A program made the translations under genes and the position numbers. From contig QPFY01000011.1 of NCBI GenBank assembly GCA_003665825.1, forward strand, positions 62,001 through 126,000: a stretch of 64,000 bases of DNA, written 5' to 3'. How positions within the stretch are numbered: position 1 is the first letter of the stretch; each line of letters opens with the position of its first letter. Under the pieces are notes generated by a model that worked only from the letters and a program-made list of their open reading frames with translations, made no database searches and was not told where the DNA came from. The stretch comes from Microbotryum silenes-acaulis. Taxonomy: Eukaryota > Basidiomycota > Microbotryomycetes > Microbotryales > Microbotryaceae. Below are positions 31,981 through 45,673 of this stretch, one piece after another.

Positions 31981-34900
31981 CTACACCTTCTTCCCTGCAG
32001 CCGCATCCTGCTTGAGCGGCGCAATCAAATTCAACACCAACTCGTCCTCCCCCTCCGTCGCACCGTCCCCACCCTTCTTCAACCTCGAGTCCGAATCCAA
32101 CGCGAAATACGCGACCCTCATCCCTTGGAACCTCACCACTTCCAACCCTTCGACCTGAGGCGGCGCATCCGTGCCGTTCTTCTCCGCCTCCTTCTTCCTC
32201 TCCTCGACGATCTCCTTGGCCCTCTTCATCGACTGATCAATGACCTCCCATATGCCCGTCTCAATCATCGCTCCATCGACGATCGTCAAAGAGTTGGGAT
32301 CGATATCTTCAATGTACTTGTCCCCCAACGAAGCCGGGTCGTCGGACTTGAACAGACGCTTGAAAATCCTCGCTTGCTTGATCTTCACGGGCGAGCGCGA
32401 CGGCCCATGTTCAGCGACCCACTGGATCCACGCCTTGGGTTTGATCGTCTTGCCCACTTCGTACCGACATCTTACCTCCTTGACTCCGCCCTTCTCATCA
32501 ACCTCATGCGACAAATACGTAATCGCATGAGGCACCTGCAACAACCCAACCGTCGCACCGGGACAAAGTCGAAAGAAATCCTTCGAGTCACCCTCCGCTC
32601 TGAAATCGTCAGCGTCGATGTAGAACGTCTTGGTGAACGGAATCTTGTTCGATCCCATCTCGGGGAGTTTCGGATGCAACGATTTTTCAATTTCGAGGTA
32701 AAAATCGTCGTCAACGTTTTCAAGCACGACTTTGATCGGTTTGAGCACCATCATTAGCCGCGGCGTCGACATTTCGAGGTGCTGGCGCACGGTCTGCTCG
32801 AAGCGAGCGAGCGAGACGAGTGACGAGTTGGGTGAGACGCCGAGGTGCGAAACGAAAGCGATGATGGCCGCTGGGGGTACACCTCGTCGCTTGAGGGCAA
32901 TGAGGGTGTGCAGTCGAGGATCGTCCCATCCCGAAACGTGGCCCTCCTTGACGAGTCGCAGTAGCTTCCGCTTTGAGGTGATCGCGCCTTCGAGCGACAG
33001 TCGGCCGTACTCGGATTGACGAGGCTTGTACACCTTGAGCGCGTCGCACAGCCACTCGTAGGCTGTTCGAGCTCCGATGAACTCGGTCGTACACAACGAG
33101 TGGCTGTGACAGATGGCGAGACAGAACGAGTCAGCCTCGCAAGACACGTGACCTCGATCGAACTCGACAACTTACGAGATGTTCTCGAACGAATCACACA
33201 GGCAATGGGTGAAATCGTACGTCGGATAAATGCACCAGTCGGTGCCCGTACGATGATGCGGTGTCAGCAATACGCGATAAGCAATGATGTCCCACATGAT
33301 CGGGTTCGGGCTCGACATGTCCTGCTTCATCCTTAGGGTCATCTCCCCGGGTTTGTATTTCCCATGCTTCATGTCCTCAAACTCTTTCAACGATTGTTCG
33401 ATCGGCTTGGTGCGGTCCTTGGAATCGTGGCGCGGGCCATGTTCTTTGCCTCCTCGTTGTGCGGCGATGTCCTCGGCTGCGAAGGGTCAAGTCGCAGAGG
33501 TCAGTCTCTGATCATCACACCTCTCCAAGTCGAGCTCTTTCACTGACCCGTATCATCCGACGTATAAGCCAATCCCGCCTTGATCAACTCCTTGGCCAAA
33601 TCATACAACTTTTGAAAGTGGTCGCTCGAATGGGTGATCTTGTACGGTTCGTAGCCGAGCCAGCGCACGGCCTCGAGGATCTTGTCAAAGTAGATCTGTT
33701 CCTCGGCCTCGGGGTTGGTATCGTCGTAGCGCAGGTAGCAGTGACCTTTGTTGTATTTGGCGTAGCCAAAGTTGACGGCGATGGCTTTCGAATGACCGAT
33801 CTGGGAATAGCGCGGTGTGAAGGGAGAGTCAACTTCGCAATCGACCGCACTCCCCCACATCGCCTCCCTGCGACGAGCCGAACCCGCCAACTGACATGCA
33901 AGAACCCATTCGGTTCCGGTGGGAATCGGGTAAACACCTTGCCTCCCGTCGCTTTGAGATGCTCCTCCATTCGCTCAGGGTAGACCTGCTCGTTCCCTCC
34001 CGGCTTGTGCAATCGCGCAAGCCATCCTGTGCCAAACATGTCTTCGGGTTTGTCGTCGGAGACGACCGACGAAGGGGCCGCAGCCGCGGGTATTGTCGAT
34101 ACCTTCTTGGTCGATTCCTGGACAGCCGGTGGAAAAGGAAAAAAAATAAAATCAGAATGCCTGCGTAGGCTATCGCAGTTGTCTTCATCCGCCGACTGAC
34201 CTTGTCCCCAGCTTTGCCCCCCTTGCCCGCTGCAGCCGCCGCCTCCGCCTCCGCCTTCGGATCCGGTTTCTGGCCTAAAACCTCGACATAGACAGCGTTC
34301 AACGCGTCGCGGAGTTGGAGCATGTTGACCCATCGCAAAAAGGCGTCGTTGGGCTTGAGTTGGGCCGAAACCTTGTTGATGCCCGGCCAACCGAGTTTGG
34401 TGATCTCGTCCTTGTGCGCGTTGACGTAGGCGCGCACGGCGAAGAGCACTTGTTCTGGTGTGGCCGAGAAGCCTGCGTAGGTTGCAAGTGGTGGCGAGTC
34501 AGTCAAGTCAGCGCGACCGGGCGCGCCAAAGAGCTGTACAGTCTCCAGCTGAAGTGCAGAAAGCGATCACGTACCAACACCACACGCCTTGTTGAACTCT
34601 ACTTCATCAACCTCTGGGCCCGGACGACTAGACAAGTACTTGACAGCAGCTGGTGAAAGTGAACGTGGCCCCGTATCAGCCACGCTCCTCCCTCTCCTCT
34701 CTCCCAACTCACCGGTCACCTGCTCCGCCCTCTCCAAAGCACCATCCTGAACCCTCCCAACCAAATAAGCCTGTCCCACCTCCCCAACTTTCCCAGCCTC
34801 TTTAACGAGCTGCAACATCAACAAAGCCTGCTTATCGCTCAAACCTTTCCTCTCGAGCTCATGTTTCCTGAAAAAGGTTTGCACCGTCGAACTCGTTCTA

Positions 34901-34998
34901 GATCGTACCGTTTCGGTAGAGCGAACTTCGGATAGACCGCATCGTTGAAAGTAGTGGCAGAGGTCTTCTTGGGCTCGGTCGAGGGGTGGGGGCGCCAT
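31981..34998 (-). CDS. GLN4: Glutaminyl-tRNA synthetase
   Basis: Charges tRNA-Gln in the cytosol (class I synthetase). Seven exons (34998-34713, 34649-34575, 34472-34201, 34117-33896, 33800-33548, 33476-about 33176, 33103-31981) give 843 residues, the usual eukaryotic length. The N-terminal third is the non-catalytic GlnRS domain. A Lys/Ala-rich linker ([15 protein letters not shown]) precedes the catalytic core [18 protein letters not shown], where the HIGH signature is cut by an intron. Also seen are [35 protein letters not shown] and the KMSKS equivalent [11 protein letters not shown], followed by the beta-barrel anticodon region. The start at 34998 ([10 protein letters not shown]) is the only ATG in frame. 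It lies between the sugar transporter and the next minus-strand gene with no sign of co-regulation. Confidence 0.95.
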
Positions 34999-35449
34999 CG
35001 TGGAGGAGGGTGAGCGAGGGGCGGCCGAGTAAGGGAGGAGCGTGCGAGAGAGTGCGAGCACCGCGAGTGGCTACAGGTCGATAAGGGGGAGATTTCCGTT
35101 TGCGAATAGAGTACTGAGTTGTCGTGTTGCTCGACAGAGGAGAAGCGAACAGCAGCGCCCAGCGCCGCTCTCGGGTCGAGGTGACGTGCGCCCGACTTCG
35201 CAGGACTTTGACCGAGACTTCTCGACGCGCGGAACTCAGCCGAGAACTTGGCTAAATCCTCGCAGCGTCTTCCAATCCCAAACGGAACCAGATGAAAAAG
35301 ATCAACCAAAACAAATATGCGGTATTGCACGATAAGCATATAAGAAAAAGAAAAAAGACAAGAAACCCAACAGACAAACGAGCGATTACTAAGAAAATGC
35401 GCATAAAAACACCGGACCTCCATCCTCATCGGAACTAAAGACATCTTCT
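34999..35449. other. Intergenic, 451 bases
   Basis: Promoter of the GlnRS gene and 3' flank of the gene on its right; both genes are on the minus strand. AT-rich around 35270-35400. No other feature seen. Confidence 0.5.
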
Positions 35450-38400
35450 CTACTCTTCCGCCTCGAAACTACTCGGCCAACTCACCGCCAACCTCGGCAC
35501 CGCGTCCACGAAACCCTTATTGAATTTTTTGCCCTCGTCCTCTTCCTGCTGCAAGCGCGCGACCCAATCGGTCCATTCGTCCAACGCGTCCTCGTACTCC
35601 CTCAAACTACGCACCGCGTACTGATGCAATGTTCGATCATAGACCTCGGCGCGAAACCGTTCGGGAATGGCGGGGACGGGTGCACCCGATTCACGAAAGA
35701 GGTCCAATGCGGCTGGGGGGAGAATCGAGATCCGTTTCGAGAAACGCAACGAGACGCGCGGTGAGACCAGTCCGTTCGCACCACCGCTTCCATTCGTACC
35801 GGCAGCGCCATGAAGCAACATCGATCGTCGTCGAGGTTGTTGAGGGAACACGCTATCACCCGAGACAATCGATAATCCGCTGATCGAAGGAGCTCCACCG
35901 GATCGAGGCATCGAGTCACCGACGATAGGTGGCGTCTCGGCCGCGGCGGGAGCAACAGCAGCACCTTCGAATTCGAACGCAAAGAACGCCGGCGACAAAG
36001 GTCTCGGATCCAAAGGCATCGGAGTATCTGCCGCTTCCCCAAGCTCAGGCGTCGAAGGCACCGTCGCCCAAGCCGGATCGCTCTGCTCGGGACTCGATCG
36101 CGCCGCCGAATCGGCCGAGTCGACCGACGAGAGGCTCCTGACCGACGACGCCGACGATCCAGTGCCGTTCGGTTGCCGAGGGTTGCGAAGCTTATTCTTG
36201 GCACTCGCAACGCTATCCAGGATGAAAGGGTTGATGCGAGAATTTGACCTCAGCTCCTCCATGCTCGAGATGCTCGACTGCTTGCCGGACGCATGTTGCT
36301 TCTTGCTGAGACCACCCTTGAGCCACGACACCACGCGAGCGACGGAAGGGACGCCCTTCTTCCCGCCCGAGCCGTTCGCCGAACCGGGGGGCGTCAACGA
36401 CCCATCACCGGGTAAACGAAGGAACGACGACGACGACGACAACGTCAACGCGGGCAACGATCTGACCATCTCCTGCTTGACCTCGTCGTCGTCACTATCC
36501 GAATCCTCCGAGTCCTCCGGCAAAGGGCCGACGAGCTCGTCGACGGTGAAAGGTGCCTCCTTGACGCCGCGCGTTGAGCAGATCGTCGATCGTTTCGGCT
36601 TGAACATGTCATCGTCGGTCAAAGTATCAAGAGGTTCGAGCTCGTCATGTCGGCGGCGAATTGCTTCGAGTCGCACGTTCATGAGTCCGAACAGCGCAAG
36701 AATGGCCGGATCACGAGGTGCGTCGGGATGTTGCTCCGCATCGACGACGCCGAGACGAGCGAGACGCCAGACGAGCAGTCGGATAAAGTAGCCTCGGACG
36801 CCGGCGTTCCAGTGCAAGTAGAGACGAGGGAAGAGCCCCTTGTCCAAAATGATGTTCTCGCACAGTTCCTTGCGATCCGAAGGTCGAAGAGTGAAGCTGG
36901 GAAGAATGGCAATAGCAAAAGGGTCAGCACACCCGCAAATCAAAAGATCACGCGAACAAGAGCGCCGACTCACATCTCAAAATGAGCATAAATGAACGCG
37001 ATCGTACGCATCACCGTAACCGTATTATCCGCCTCAGCAAGGATGATCCGAATGAACGAAAAGATGAAGGGGATATCAAACATTTCGAGGCAGGACTCCG
37101 CCGGCCGCGGAACGATATGTTCGTCGTCCATGTTCTTGGACGCCGAAGGAGGCGGGTAAGAAAGTGTGTAGATCATCCCTTCGAGCAAATCAAGAAGAAT
37201 GAACACCGAACGCGTATCCCAAAGCGACGTCTTCTTGACACAAGCTCGGATCCAAAGCTGCAGCATCTTGCCAAAGACCCGTCGGCGCGTCTCCGCGTCC
37301 GAATTCGCAAGCGTCGAGGTCGTATCCCCCGGCGGTGCAGGCGACCCTCCGACGATGTCGAGCAAAGTCGCGACGACGCGTCGGTTCGCCAACTCGAGAA
37401 TCTTGGGTTTCTGACCAAAGCTGAGATTCGCCGAGTCGTTGGTGTTGAAGTTGTTATTGTTCGGCGTGATGGACGTGACGGACCGAAGGTTGCGATGGAT
37501 CAGTGCGTCGGTCTTTTCAAGGATCGACGCGGCGAGGAACAAGCATCCGGGAGCCGTGATGACGGCGGAGGGATCGACAGGAGGCAGCGAGTTGAACTCT
37601 TCGCGTGCTTCAATGGGGACGAGCTGAGCGGCGAGTTGACGATGGTACGCGCGGTAGAACGCAAAGGGCAAGTCCGAGTCGGAAGCGGTCCATCGAATAA
37701 GCCTGTGCATCGTATCACTCGCTTTCAGTCAGCGTCTGATATTCACACCCAAAGTAGCTCCACACGCACCAATTGCCCGACATGTCAATCACCACCTCGC
37801 CATCCGAGACCAGCACGCTAGCGTCCTCCGTCGTCGGCTTCGCCACAGTCGGAAGAAGCAGATTCGTATACGAGCGCATGTCGCGCAGACACAGATCCCA
37901 AAGGTGGGGAGGGAAGACGTCAAGATCGATCGCAGGGAGGTTGTATTCGTCGACGCCGACTTCTTCGAGGATGCGTCGAAGGTACGCCTTTTTGATCGGC
38001 GGCAAGGCCTTGAGCAATTTGAGTGCGACACCTTCGATCCGAAAGAACGACAGAGCGAGGATTCGACCGGAGAAAACGAGCGTGTTGGCATACACGGCCT
38101 TGTCGTTGAGTTTCTCGATCGCGAACGACAGGACTTTGACGACCGCCGATCGGTACTGCGCTTGCGACGCCTCGTCGTCCTGGAGCTCGAGCGTCGACGT
38201 AAAGTGGCACTCGAGGATCGCCGCCACGGCCTCGAGACAGATCCCTCGGTGCGTCGGCTGCATCTCGCGCAGTTCGGTCGTCAAGACGTCCAACCACCCA
38301 AACAACACCTGCCGCTGTTGTGTTGCAAGTGAAGGCGTGACGCGAGGTGAAGGTGCGTCCTCTTGAGTCCTAAGGAAAGCAAGGATCGTGCCACTGACGA

Positions 38401-41400
38401 GCGGGCCGCGATCGCCGCGATTCTCGCGCACCGCCGCTTTGTACCTGGTTAGAGTGCCGAACCCAGCTGTCAGCTTCAAAACGGGATATGGCTAGCTACT
38501 CAGACGTCGTTCACTCACGTAACTAGTGCATCCTCCATCTTGAGCCACGTCTTTGAAAACGTCGACTCGGCGCCAGAGACAGGGGCTACACCTCTGACGC
38601 GTTTCCGCCATTTGATCGGGTGCAAGGTCAAAGGCGACTGCAAGCTCTTGCCGTTCACGAGCGATGCAGATGACGACGCACGTTCCGCTGGAGTTGATTC
38701 TGCCGAGAGGTCGGGAGGCATAGCAGGAGTCGGCGATGCGGTCCGATAGCCACTCGAAGTCGGGCTCGCCGACCTCGTCGGTGCCAACATCGTCGAGCTC
38801 GTCCCAATCAGATGAGCGGCCGCGCGCGTCGCTCTGACGGATTCCATTGACCGCGACGGCATCCTCGAAGATAAGGTCTGATGAACGAGCTGCGCGCGTT
38901 CGACGTGACCTGTCTCCGAGAGCGACGAGCTCGATCCGTTCGAAATCGACGGTAAGGAATCGCTCGACATGGTGGACGAGTAGCTTTGCTTGTCGTGAAG
39001 GATGGGAGGGGTTTGAATCGTCGGTCCATTCTGCGCGCGATCGAAGGGAAGAGTAAGCCTCTCGCTTACAGCGTAGCGAGCGTAGCGAGCGTATACAACC
39101 ACCTCCGGGACTCACCGACAACGCATCCATACTCGGCCTCCTATTCCCCTCCGTCGGCCGACTCAGCACATCAAACGACGTCCGACTGGCCCCTGTCTCA
39201 CCACCACCAACCTCCCCACTCTGCGCCTTCTTCTTCGCACCCGCATTGAACCTCCCCAACAACTCCTCACTCTTCCTCGCCGCGGATAAAGACATGCCCA
39301 ACAAAGCCTGCGCAGGCTTCTTATCCCCGATCCCTCCAAGCAAGTTCGAGAAACTCTTCCGACGGACCAAAGGCTCCGAAGGGATCGCAGATTGGTTCAG
39401 ACTACTTTCCTCGCCCGGAAAAGTCGAAACATCGAATTGGCTCGCCTTCCTCTCGTGCGAAATCAAATTCGGTTTGGTGCCGCCTCCGAGCACGCCGACG
39501 ATCCGTTTACCGAGCGTGGAGGACGAGGTCGAACGAGAACCGGATGGGATCGGTGGAGGTGGACCACTAGGATACAACGGCGGGTCGTTGTCGAGCACGG
39601 TGTTGGAGCTGAAAGAAGGTCGTCGCTTCGAAGTCGTTGCCGAAATGACCTGAAAGACCGATCCAGTCGTTGAGCTCTTCCCTTTTGGAAGAAAAGATCG
39701 ACCCGGTCCACTCGCCGCATCCCCCTTCCCCGCTGCCGGAGGCTCACCATCGAGTTGCGGTCTCGGCGAATTCGAAAATTGTGAAATCGTCGGCGTAGGT
39801 GGCAACGACTTGTCGACCGCCGAGTCCTGAATGCCCCTGAGCGCGATCGGTCCCAAAGCAGGAGGCTGGCCGTTCGTCGACGTTGAAGGACCCGACAACG
39901 AATTCGCAGACGTCGACGTCGATATCGAAGGTTCGGGCGTTGTCGATCGAGAGGGGTTGATGGGGCCACTGATCGTGTTCAACCTGTCCTTTGAAGGACT
40001 GCGATTCAAGATCGAGCCGAACGAGCGTCTTCGTTTCGTCTGCGGCGGTGACGGTGCGACAGCGAGCGACGCATCGCCAAAATTGACCGGCTCCTGGTGA
40101 GACAGAATGACGGATCCCGGCGACCTAACTGGTGGCAGCGGCGATAAAAGCGGCAGTGTTGGAACGGAAGCCGACGCGAACGATTTAGGATCCGCCGAAC
40201 CGGGAAGGATCTCGATCGAGCTCGCCATCGCGCGTTCCATCTCGAGCTCCATCTCGAGCTTGAGATCGACCTTTGGCGGCTCCTTCCGATTGGTGTACGA
40301 CGTAGTCCTTGAAGCCGAAAGTGAAGTAACAGGTGAGGAATCGTTGGTAACGGGTCGGAAAGGCGCTTGCGGCTGCAAAGTCGGGGTCGTCATGTCCTCG
40401 GCTTCGAGAGAGTTCGCTTCGACGATCGGTTCCGTCGCTTTGGGTGTGATCTGCGACTGCGATTCGGGCGCCAGTGTCGCTCGAGGTGTGACCGGCAGCC
40501 GATGATCGAAAGAAGGCTGCAAATTCCTCGGTGTCGGCGGTCCGACCCTTTCCTTCTCCTCACTCCTTTCCTTCTCGCTCCCTACGCCAAACACCCCCTC
40601 CTGCGTGGCTTTCAACAAGCTCGCAATATCAAACATCGTATCACTACCTCCGAGATCCAAATCGAGACTCAACGTCGGTGCCGGTCCTTTAGCTAAATAA
40701 CTCGGTCGATCGCTCGCCGAACTTTCACCCGAGTAGCGATAACCCGAATCCGACGAAGCACCGGGTGATGACCTATGATCCGATTCGAACGAAGCTCGGC
40801 CCTTGTTCGATTTGCGTGGTGGGGTGCCGAATGACATGCGAGCGAGCATGCGACTCGCGCTCGCGAAGGATCCGATCGACGAGACGCTACCCGACGCTTT
40901 GCGATGTCGACTGCTCTTGGCGGGCGAAGGGGTCGTCGCAAAGGACGAATCCAGCGTTCTGGACGACGAGAGTGAAGTCGTCGATGCCGAGCGAACGGCG
41001 TGGTACGACATGGGAGCCATGGGTGTGATCGGCGTGATCGGTGTATCGAGTCCCGAAGCCCAATCATCGTTCTCGGCCGTGCCACTCGTCGACGCGAAAG
41101 GCCTATTCGAACTCGAAGAGGTCGACGATGCAAGCCTCTGCGCCCTCATCTCCGCCGCGGTCAGCGTCAGCGTCCCAGAGACGTTCGGATTCGGCGCTCT
41201 CTGCCGCGGGCGATCGACGACGGAAGGTGGAGCCGACACCGTCCGATCCCGATCCCTATCCGTAGACGACGAGCTCTTACGCCTCTGCCGAGCAGACGTC
41301 CGATGTGCGCGTTCGATTTCCAAGGTCGCCGTCGAAGCCGAGCTGGAGACCGTCGCTGGCGAGTCGGCTTCGACCAGGGACGAGGTCGAAGCGTTCAAAG

Positions 41401-42008
41401 TCGGTGAGGCAAAGGGTGAAGTCGATTGCTCCGTGGCTCCCAACCACGCCTTGACCGAGGACGGATCCGACTCGTCCCTCTGCACCGATGACGAAGAAGA
41501 AGAAGAAACATTTCTCGGCAGCGGTGGTACACTCGATCCGTGGCTGCTCGATCCCGATCCGTGAGGCGCTTCTGGGCGTCGCCACGCACTCTCGTCGACG
41601 ACACTGGCGGTGCGAACCGAACCCGACGTCGACTTTGTTTTCGGTAGGGTTTGCGGTCTCGAGGTGGTGAGTGCGACGCGCTGGGTGACGCCGAATGCGG
41701 ATGGGAACGCTCTCGTTGGAGCCGCTGCGGCGACGGGCGAGGTTACAACGGGAGCGGAGCCGTTGGTCGCAGCGAGCGAGGTGGGGAGCGAGGCGGATGG
41801 TATGGACTCCCGCGAATAGGCCTGATGGCCGCGTGTGGTGCGTCCGATCTGGTTGGGTGGGGCCGAAAAGATTGATGCGGGGAGGTGAGAGGCGGTGACG
41901 AGCGGGATCGAGTTGGCCGACGGGGTCGTCCTGAGTGGCGACCAAGTCCCGTTGGATTCGGAAGATTGAGAGCTGTGTTGATAGTGACGTGGGCGCTGGG
42001 GTAGATGC

Positions 42009-42055
<47 letters not shown>

Positions 42056-42274
42056 TATCGGCGAAGGACGTGACCAGCTCGGCGCGACAAAGGAAGGCGC
42101 ATCGTTCCTCATCAACGGTGAGCTCGACTTGCGGAACGAGGCCGTCGTCGACCTTGCGGAACCACGAGGAGAGCCTGTCGAGCCTGTTACGGTGGCACTG
42201 TCATCCGAGTACGAGGTCGATGCGGTGGGGATCGAGTGGGTCGACCATCCAGATCCGGCGCGATGATGTGACAT
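35450..42274 (-). CDS. Large low-complexity protein, probable DUF1765 family
   Basis: Five exons (42274-39116, 39030-38519, 38444-37749, 37702-36974, 36896-35450) close exactly to 2180 residues. The N-terminal 1200 residues are Ser/Pro/Thr-rich and disordered, with a polyglutamine run (about residues 75-90). The conserved part (about residues 1220-1850) is predicted alpha-helical, with VDEYNLPAIDLDVFPPHLW, GNWCVWSYFG and HWNAGVRGYFIRLLVWRLA. I associate these with the fungal DUF1765 family, from memory, so moderately sure. The C-terminus is again Ser-rich with acidic patches and ends in SWPSSFEAEE. No enzyme motif, membrane span or signal peptide was seen; a scaffold or regulatory role would be a guess. 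The intron after SYFG is only 46 bases, with a GCTGAC branch site. Confidence 0.75.
42005..42056 (-). repeat. Glutamine-coding trinucleotide run
   Basis: CTGCTG and TTGCTG units on + (CAG/CAA on the coding strand) encode about 17 consecutive Gln near the N-terminus of the large low-complexity protein. CAA interruptions limit pure-repeat length. Confidence 0.8.
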
Positions 42275-43452
42275 GACCACCTAGTCGGAGCTAAGGGGTG
42301 GTGGCAGGAAAAGTGAGAGAGGTCAGTCAGGAACTGTCTGGATAATCGAATGCGAGGGCGATGGCGGTCCGCAAAGGTCGACGGGGGCTGGTGCGGGCGA
42401 TGAGGAACGAGCGGCGCTGTTGAGCGGTACAAGATCCAACCAAGCGACACGCCCGCATCCTACTAGCCCGGCACGTCATTTCGTGCGAGGTCAACAAGAT
42501 GGTCGCACTGGATCGAATCCTGTACCGCTAACCCATGGAACCCATGGCCGTCGTCTCCGTACAATTTCGTTTCGGCTTCTCGGCTTCGGCTTCGGCTTCG
42601 GCCTCGGGCGTCGGCTTCGGCAACTGGTGACTGGCGACTGGCGACTGGCGACTGGTGACTGGCACAACTCGGCTCGCAGTACACATAATAGGCCAACTGC
42701 CTACCGCCGCGCCGCACACGATCTCAGCCTCGTCCACGGGAATCGAGTCGCAATCCTGCACCGCTGCCAGCCCATGATTGAAGCGCGTGGGATGCGAATC
42801 GATCCCGAGACGAGTCTGGCGTAGACGTGGACCTCTAGCAGGCAGGCAGGCACACTCTGGCACACTAGGCGCTCAAGCAACTCAGCCTTCATGCTTCACT
42901 CACCCACTACTTCACAGCACCCCACGCACGACCACACACACAAGCACACACCCGAGATGTTTCGGATCAGATCAAAGTTGATCCAATCCACCACACACCA
43001 GACACGAGACGAGACGAGACGAAACGAAGGGCGAGACGGGGGCGATCGCAGACTGCCAATGAGAGAGGCTGAGCGTCGTGCTCGTCTCGCGTGTCAAGCT
43101 CCCAAGTCGGCCGGCCTGTTAGTGGCCTGTTTGTAACTGACTAATAGTTGTGACACTCTTACGACTCTGCGCTACTCTGCGCCCCTCAGTCACTCTCGCG
43201 CGCGCGCGCTCCCTCAATCAGCTACCCTCTATGGGCCGCCTTTTGTAGTTTTATTCGACCGGTGGGAACCCGTAGCGGGAGGATGAAGATTCAAATAGCA
43301 GGATAACTGAACACGAACAGTCTACATGATTTCAGCGCAGAGGTTAGGTAAACGACCATACAAAGTACAGCAAAGAAACATAAATCCAAGCACGAAAGCC
43401 AAAAGGCGAAAGAGCTCCGCAAAAAACGTTGCCGACGTCATGGGCCGCCCAT
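42275..43452. other. Intergenic, no gene recognised
   Basis: Promoter side of the large low-complexity gene (upstream of 42274). Short direct repeats occur: CTTCGG units at 42570-42610, GACTGGCGACTGGCGACTGG at 42630-42660, and ACGAGACGAGACG at 43005-43020. A short inverted pair around 42423 and 42520 is discussed under rejected items. Confidence 0.45.
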
Positions 43453-43627
43453 TCATTCCTCGGGCAACTGGGTGTTGAACACATAGTAGATGTTGTTGCT
43501 TGGACCGCCGCGTGCGAACGGGAGGCGACGGCGCTTCAACTTCATCACGATCATGTTGCGACGTGCAAGATGCCGCAGCCGAAGTTTGCGTTCGATCAGC
43601 CACTGGATGTAGCAGTCGAGGTGAATT

Positions 43628-43662
<35 letters not shown>

Positions 43663-45128
43663 ACTTTGTGAACATCAAATAAGGTCGATGTGTCAGTATG
43701 GATTAGGCTGGCACCCCTCGAGTGAGGCTGCATCACCGTAGCTGACGCACCGGTATCATCTTTCAGTTTCGCAAAGGAGTAACCGTCGCTCAAATCTGCG
43801 TCGGGATTGACAAGGTCTGAGAAGAAATGATGATGGTCAGATCTTAAAACGAACAACCGCGGCAACTGATTCCTTAGGTCTTACACAAACCCATCACACG
43901 ACGTTTGGTCCCGGGCGTTCCAAACACGATACCGCTTAGCGCAGACAGAGTCGCGTGGAGCGCATCCGAGTGAGGGAAAAAAGGCAATCTTCGAAGTCGC
44001 CGAGTCGCCGAGCACCTTGTTGAGAGCACAAGAATGGCATCTTGCCTCTGTAGAGTATATCAGATTTTTTGCTTGTGCAGGCAAAGTGGTCAAATCGCTG
44101 AGAGTCTATGGCCAGATTGAAACCGGCACGTTCGAGGTGACGCTGTTCATGATAGAGGCTGGCGCATTAGTGAGTGGTGGACGATGGTGGAGCCATGAGA
44201 TTGCCGACGTACTCCGAGTGCGGGTAACGCAACAATCAATTTGGCAACGACCACCATAAACTCCTCGTCGGTGCGTCAATGCTTGGGTAAATCGATCGGC
44301 GCCTCCGGTCCGCAATGTTGCGTCTCGATTTCGCTCCAGCCTTGCGGAGGGGAAGACGACAAGAGCATTGTGGTGCTGGACGTTGTCGGACTGAGGTGAT
44401 ACGGCCACGGAAGATCAGGAAACAGCTTCTTCGAGCGGGCCGAGAGAATTAATGGACTTGCGTTATAGAGGAGCACAGGTGTAATCTTGCAGTACTCTGC
44501 ACCCCTCACTCCGGGTTGGGGCTTGGGCCGCCGGGCATGGGGCTTGAGTCGACCATAGCGCCCAACGATCGGAATCGCGTGTTGACTTTTTCGTCGAGAA
44601 GAAGCTTGGCTTGTTCGGGGACCCTCGGCGCCTGACAGGCTTGAATGCAATGGGCTTTCAAGCCGCCGGGTTGCGAGGTAGTGCGGTCGTTGTCACGGTG
44701 AACGGAGCTGGAGCCGCTTGATCGCCGAGTGGCCGATGTTCGAGAGGGAACCCCCGAAGGCGCGCGGAAACGAACAGCGAGATCCCCGAAGTGACTTTGT
44801 ATGCTGCTGATCGGCGGTGGAGGCAAGTAAGAGCTGCGGATCTTCAGAACTGTGTACGGGTCGGACGGCAGTGACCGGCGGGTCGGTTGGGGAGCGGGTG
44901 GGCGACGTAGACGTAGAGGTTGGCGCAGAGGTGGCGTGAGGAGTAAGCGCAGCAGTAGGCAGGGGACCGTCCTGGCCAGGAATCACCAATGCACGAGCTT
45001 GAACTTCCGGAGGAGGCGCACCGAAGGTGAACGGGTTTGCCGATGGAACCTCCAGAAGTAGTCGCAGCAGCGGAAGACTGGCTTGCCGGAGGGTAGCCAT
45101 ACGGTTGAAGGATCGTCGGGTTTGACAT
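43453..45128 (-). CDS. Unrecognised multi-exon gene
   Basis: I do not recognise the product. From an ATG at 45128 (MSNPTILQPYGYPP) the minus strand shows a Pro/Ser/Thr-rich region (PTSTSTSPTRSPTDPP). A segment near 44600-44760 follows (ACQAPRVPEQAKLLLDEKVN), then YCKITPVLLYNASPLILSA at about 44400-44490. A short exon DLVNPDADLSDGYSFAKLKD (43820-43755) has good borders. The last exon holds an Asp/Thr-Met repeat from a CGTCAT run, then IQWLIERKLRLRHLARRN, and ends NNIYYVFNTQLPEE at 43453. Exon joints between these were not worked out, so this could be two genes. No signal peptide or catalytic motif seen. Confidence 0.35.
43627..43660. repeat. Hexanucleotide microsatellite (CGTCAT)n
   Basis: Five to six CGTCAT units. 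Depending on frame they encode Asp runs or Met-Thr repeats on the minus strand, within the last exon of the unrecognised gene. Confidence 0.8.
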
Positions 45129-45673
45129 GGCGGGTGACGTAAGAGCGCCGGTCGAGTCTCTGATGGGTGTTCAGAGTATTGCAAAAGCACGGCCTGGGGT
45201 CACCGCCGGTATCGACGGAACTGCTACGGAATCCAAAGAATGTTCGATCGATCCGGCTCACGTACTTGCTCTCTTGACCTAACCATTTTCAGCTCAAATC
45301 CGAGGGTTAGATGCTGACCTACTCCCAAGTGAAGAATGCCTGTTGAAGCTCGTACGAAACTTGACAGCGATAAATTGAGGTTTGCTAGCCTCGCAAAAAA
45401 ATGGTCGACTTTCTACAGAAAAATAATGATCCTGGAACACTATCGTCTCGAGCAATCCTCTGGTTAGTTTCCAACCGGTCGTGGCGAAGTGAAACGAGGG
45501 CAAAATGGCTCTTACTTGCTCTTACGGCTCTCTTACGTTCACCAGCGTTTACAAGAATGGCAGCTTGGGCCGAGGCGTGTCAGTTCGAAGCGCCTGTCTG
45601 CTTCCCGCATCGCGCCCCGACCACCTCCTCTTCCCACCACCACCACCAAACCCCACACACACCCAAGCCCGAA

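Noticed and set aside
40803..41564. Long + strand open frame opposite the Ser-rich exon of the large low-complexity protein
   Set aside because: Shadow of the Ser/Asp codons on the coding strand; the minus frame is continuous for over 1000 codons.
42423..42531. Possible intron-containing tRNA: AGCGGTA and TACCGCT ends with a GGATCGAATCC box
   Set aside because: The end pairing and a B-box-like sequence are present, but there is no A-box or D-arm and the T-stem has a mismatch; a similar 3' end without the 5' part recurs at about 42750. Treated as chance or a decayed tRNA-like piece.
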